The notes under the pieces are model-generated. The model saw only the letters and a program-made list of their open reading frames with translations. It ran no database searches and had not been told where the DNA came from. From Myxococcus dinghuensis (GTDB taxonomy: Bacteria > Myxococcota > Myxococcia > Myxococcales > Myxococcaceae): DNA of 64,000 nucleotides. The stretch is from NCBI RefSeq assembly GCF_024198235.1, contig NZ_JAKCFB010000019.1:114733-178732 (forward strand), read 5' to 3'. Shown here one piece after another: positions 58,520 to 64,000 of this stretch. A program made the translations under genes and the position numbers. Each line of letters opens with the position of its first letter. The stretch's first letter is position 1.

Positions 58520-58528
58520 AGACACGAC

Positions 58529-58560
58529 GGCCCGGAGCGACACACGGGACGCTCCGGGCC
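58529..58560. terminator. Bidirectional terminator, HD hydrolase / acnA
   Basis: A perfect 11-bp stem (GGCCCGGAGCG / CGCTCCGGGCC) with a 10-base loop lies between the convergent genes. Confidence 0.75.
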
Positions 58561-58612
58561 GCGGTGCGCGCGCCCCCGCCGAGGAAAGCGGGAGCGCGCC
58601 TCTCTTCCGGGG

Positions 58613-61345
<2,733 letters not shown>

Positions 61346-61541
61346 GTGCGGTGCCCTTCCATGCGCAGGATGTGGGGACTTCTAGGCTCGCCTTTGACGC
61401 GTTGCAAAGGGTTCCTGCACCGCCATCCGGGGCTGGACGGTTGAGCCAGCAAGGGTCCAGCGCCGCTCATCGCAACCATGCGTCCGGCTGGGGGAATCCA
61501 GCCGGTGACGGCCCCATGTCACCCAGGCGATACGTGCTGTC

Positions 61542-62801
61542 TCAAAGCCATTTGCGACAGGCGTACAGGAGCCGCTCCACCCACCGGTGCCAGAAGGGGC
61601 GGCGGCGGAACTGCGCCAGGCTCACCTCCCGGCAGTCACCGCAGTCCGTCAGGAAGGAGTCCTCCAACTGCCGCCCCAACCGGGGGTCGGCGAAGACCGC
61701 GTTCACCTCGTGGTTGAAGGCGAGGCTGAGGCGCTCCAGGTTGAACGAGCCGATGGTGCCCCAGGCGCCGTCGACGACGGCCGTCTTCGCGTGGAGCACG
61801 CCCCGCTGCCATTCGAAGATGCGCACCCCGGCCTCGAGCAGCTTCTCGTAGAAGGCCCGGGTGCCGAACTCCAGGAGGGGGTGGTCGCTGCGGGCGTTGA
61901 GCAGCAGGCGGACCTCCACGCCGCGCCGGGCCGCGTCGCGCAGGGCGGCCACCATGCGCCGGTCCGGGACGAAGTACGCGGCGGCGATGAGCACGCTGCG
62001 CCGGGCGCGGTGGATGGCGTGGAGGTAGGCCCGGTGGATGCCACGGCGGCTGGAGAGCACCGCCAGGCCCACCGCCCCCCGCCGGATGGGCGTCAGGCGG
62101 CGGGCCTCCCGGCGCAGGCCGGTGGCCCAGCGGTGGATGCGGTCCTGGAACATCATCCGCCACGTGGCCCCGAAGCGCCGCTCCAGGGCGAGCACGGCGG
62201 GGCCCTCGATGCGCAGCACGTCGTCCCGCCACGCGCCGCCCTCCGGCGCCCAGTGCGCGGCGATGTTCACCCCGCCGGTGAAGGCCACCTCGCCGTCGAC
62301 GACGAGGATCTTCCGGTGGTCGCGCCGCAGCAGGTGGCGCCAGCCGCGCGACAGGTTGAAGGGCTTGAAGGGGCGCACGTCCACGCCGCGCCCCCGCAGC
62401 GCGTCGAAGTACGCGCGCCGGCTCGTCCAGGAGCCCACCGCGTCGTAGAGCACCTTCACGTGGACGCCGCGCTCGGCCGCCTCGGCGAGCGCCTCGCCGA
62501 ACAGCGTCCCCACCGCGTCGGTGAGGAACATGTACGTCTCCAGCCGGATGTAGCGCCGGGCGCGGCGGATGGCGTCCAGCATGGCCGGATACGCCTCCAC
62601 GCCGTCGCGCAGCAACTGGCACGCGTTGCCCCGCGTCAGGGCGTGGCCGCGCGGCAGGTAGTACCGGGCCAGGAGCAGCCCGGAGACGCCCGGACTCCAG
62701 ACGCGGGCCTGGCTCGGGAGGAGCCCTGGCGCACACTCCGGCCGGGGGGGTTCCTCGCTGGATACGGCCACCCTCTCGCTCGACAGCTCCAGGTCGCGCA
62801 T
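61542..62801 (-). CDS. Cardiolipin-synthase-like phospholipase D family enzyme
   Basis: This is 419 residues from the ATG at 62801, close to the 413 of E. coli ClsB. Two H-K-D motifs are present: H-R-K-I-L-V-V-D-G-E-V-A-F-T-G-G and H-A-K-T-A-V-V-D-G-A-W-G-T-I-G-S, each forming half of the active site. No N-terminal transmembrane pair is seen, unlike ClsA, so it is ClsB-like and peripheral. It would transfer a phosphatidyl group between phosphatidylglycerol and a second lipid to make cardiolipin. The C-terminus is basic (F-W-H-R-W-V-E-R-L-L). It is a single gene upstream of acnA. Confidence 0.88.
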   Translation of the reverse strand: MRDLELSSERVAVSSEEPPRPECAPGLLPSQARVWSPGVSGLLLARYYLPRGHALTRGNACQLLRDGVEAYPAMLDAIRRARRYIRLETYMFLTDAVGTLFGEALAEAAERGVHVKVLYDAVGSWTSRRAYFDALRGRGVDVRPFKPFNLSRGWRHLLRRDHRKILVVDGEVAFTGGVNIAAHWAPEGGAWRDDVLRIEGPAVLALERRFGATWRMMFQDRIHRWATGLRREARRLTPIRRGAVGLAVLSSRRGIHRAYLHAIHRARRSVLIAAAYFVPDRRMVAALRDAARRGVEVRLLLNARSDHPLLEFGTRAFYEKLLEAGVRIFEWQRGVLHAKTAVVDGAWGTIGSFNLERLSLAFNHEVNAVFADPRLGRQLEDSFLTDCGDCREVSLAQFRRRPFWHRWVERLLYACRKWL

Positions 62802-62925
62802 GGCGTCCCAACGGTGAGGACGCCCCCGCGAGCCGGCAACCCGAGGCGCCGCCCGGCTGGCCGCACGGGCGGGCACACCGTCCGTCACCGGACGGTGCAA
62901 GCCCCCGGGATTGCGGAGGAGGAGG

Positions 62926-64000
62926 CTACAACCCGTATTCGGAGCGCTTGTTCTCCGCGCGCGTGGCGCAGGGCTGGTCGAACTCCGGGAAGTACTGCTT
63001 CACGTGGTCCAGGGTGGCGGAGGCGCCCTTGTAGTTGCCCTGGTTGTAGTAGCCCTCGACCTCCAGCAGCAGCTTGGCGCAGGTGCGGTCCAGCTCCTGC
63101 TGCGCCGCCTTCATGCGCTCCTGGGCCTCGTAGTAGAGGTCCGGCTTGGGCTCGGGGTGGGCCTCCAGCATCAGCCACGCCTCGCGGAAGGACTTCCACG
63201 CCTCGTAGCGGTTGCGCGCGCCGATGTCCGGCGTGTCGTGGTTCTTGCGGCCACGCTTGTAGGACTCGTTGGCCTGGCGCAGCAGCTCCTCGGGCAGCAG
63301 GTCCGGCAGCAGCGCGCGCTCCACCCACACGTTCCAGATCTTCCAGGTGTCCTCGCCCGGGGGGTTCTTGGCGTTGTCGAAGACGATGCGGTTGGGCACG
63401 CCCTTCTTGAGCTGCTGCGACGGAATCATCAGCTCCAGCGAGCGGTCCTGGCTGGCCAGCGTGTCCGGGGGCACCTTGCCCACGTCCACGCCGTTGACGC
63501 TGACCACCACCTCGTCCTTGGAGATGTACTGGGCCTGGTAGTGGAGGATGACCACCGCGCGGGTGGCCGCGGTGTACTCCCACTCGAAGATCTTCATGTC
63601 CGGCCGGCTCCACGTCACGTCCTGCCCCAGGCCGAACGAGTCGCGGATGGGCTGCTGGCTCAGGACGGAGGGCTCCTCGCCCACGGGGCGGTTGGCGTCC
63701 GGGTCGTTGAGCACCAGCCAGTACAGGAGGCCGAAGAGGGACAGCGCCAGGGCGACACCGCCGCCGATGATGCCGCTGCGGACGGCGTTGCTGGCGTCCG
63801 CCCAGAACAGCTTGGCGCTGGCCACCATGCCGGGGGACTCGCGGCGGATGCGGGCGCGCTCGGCGGCGGACAGGGCGCTGCTGGCGTTGCCGCCGGCCGC
63901 GGGCCGCGCGCGCGCCGGGGCGCTGGAGCCCGCGGCGGGACGACGGGCGGGCGGAGCGGACGACGCGCGCTCGATGGCGGCGGGCTCCTGGGCGGCGGGG
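62926..64000 (-). CDS. Single-pass membrane protein with disordered N-terminal region, partial at right edge
   Basis: The frame is open from 62926 to the edge without a start, so the 5' end is missing; an in-frame ATG at 63828 is not needed. The visible N-part is Ala/Pro/Arg/Ser-rich and disordered, up to R-I-R-R-E-S-P-G. Then comes one transmembrane helix (I-I-G-G-G-V-A-L-A-L-S-L-F-G-L-L-Y-W-L-V-L), a beta-rich extracytoplasmic domain (T-W-S-R-P-D..., I-S-K-D-E-V-V-V-S-V-N-G) and a C-terminal helical, TPR-like part (Y-Y-N-Q-G-N-Y-K-G-A-S-A-T-L). The unseen N-terminus may carry a cytoplasmic signalling domain, for example FHA, but this is a guess. The function is unknown. Confidence 0.75.
   Translation of the reverse strand, partial: PAAQEPAAIERASSAPPARRPAAGSSAPARARPAAGGNASSALSAAERARIRRESPGMVASAKLFWADASNAVRSGIIGGGVALALSLFGLLYWLVLNDPDANRPVGEEPSVLSQQPIRDSFGLGQDVTWSRPDMKIFEWEYTAATRAVVILHYQAQYISKDEVVVSVNGVDVGKVPPDTLASQDRSLELMIPSQQLKKGVPNRIVFDNAKNPPGEDTWKIWNVWVERALLPDLLPEELLRQANESYKRGRKNHDTPDIGARNRYEAWKSFREAWLMLEAHPEPKPDLYYEAQERMKAAQQELDRTCAKLLLEVEGYYNQGNYKGASATLDHVKQYFPEFDQPCATRAENKRSEYGL

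Overview
The window is a high-GC (roughly 70%) bacterial chromosome segment. Gene density, codon use and gene content point to a myxobacterium of the family Myxococcaceae (Myxococcus, Corallococcus, Pyxidicoccus or a close relative). The main reasons are a PilY1/minor-pilin cluster of myxobacterial style, many secreted or lipidated proteins of unknown function, stand-alone response regulators, a HAMP-only membrane protein, and an ECF sigma operon. No rRNA, tRNA, insertion sequence, prophage or CRISPR array is visible. The assignment is by recognition and was not tested by a search.

Layout. 1-3.9 kb: the 5' end of a PP2C phosphatase runs off the left edge, followed by an acidic unknown protein and a secreted hydrolase with a membrane-anchored partner whose C-terminus runs into an 82-bp tandem repeat. 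4.1-10.9 kb: aminotransferase, cysteine-free thioredoxin-fold protein, SDR oxidoreductase, glycosyltransferase, LysR regulator and rsmB. 10.9-15.1 kb: an fmt / DHQase-like / rsmB operon with a catalytically broken dehydroquinase domain in the middle, a HAMP protein and a HEAT-repeat lipoprotein. 15.1-20.3 kb: FUSC-type transporter with a nucleophile-less hydrolase homologue, a roughly 900-bp non-coding stretch carrying a 70-bp tandem repeat, and a TerB/LETM1-like protein. 20.5-31.2 kb: metallo-beta-lactamase-fold hydrolase, a noncanonical HSP90 coupled to a TPR-like protein, Tex, a GNAT acetyltransferase, PhoD and RecA. 32.2-34.2 kb: a four-gene ECF sigma operon with every junction overlapping. 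34.2-37.8 kb: glmU-glmS, the two enzymes making UDP-GlcNAc. 38-43.8 kb: gamma-glutamyltransferase, TatD-like hydrolase, M3 peptidase lipoprotein and two small unknowns. 43.9-50.7 kb: response regulator, two-gene ABC exporter, VWA protein, lipoprotein, pirin and YceI. 50.9-58.5 kb: release-factor-like GGQ protein, the pilY1-pilV-pilW-pilX operon, and a small HD hydrolase. 58.6-64 kb: aconitase, cardiolipin-synthase-like PLD enzyme, and a membrane protein running off the right edge.

How the genes work together. Coupling is unusually tight. ATGA/GTGA/TGATG overlaps join DHQase-like/rsmB, HSP90/TPR, all three junctions of the sigma operon, the two ABC genes and the pilin genes. Most convergent gene pairs are separated by one strong inverted repeat that probably serves both as terminator. 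Housekeeping functions (fmt, rsmB, recA, tex, glmU, glmS, acnA) are interspersed with envelope and signalling genes. The most unusual items are the DHQase pseudoenzyme fusion, the HSP90-TPR pair, the sigma operon encoding oppositely charged exported proteins (one an 18-residue helical repeat), the FimU-less minor-pilin cluster with an EF-hand-like loop in PilX, and two tandem arrays.
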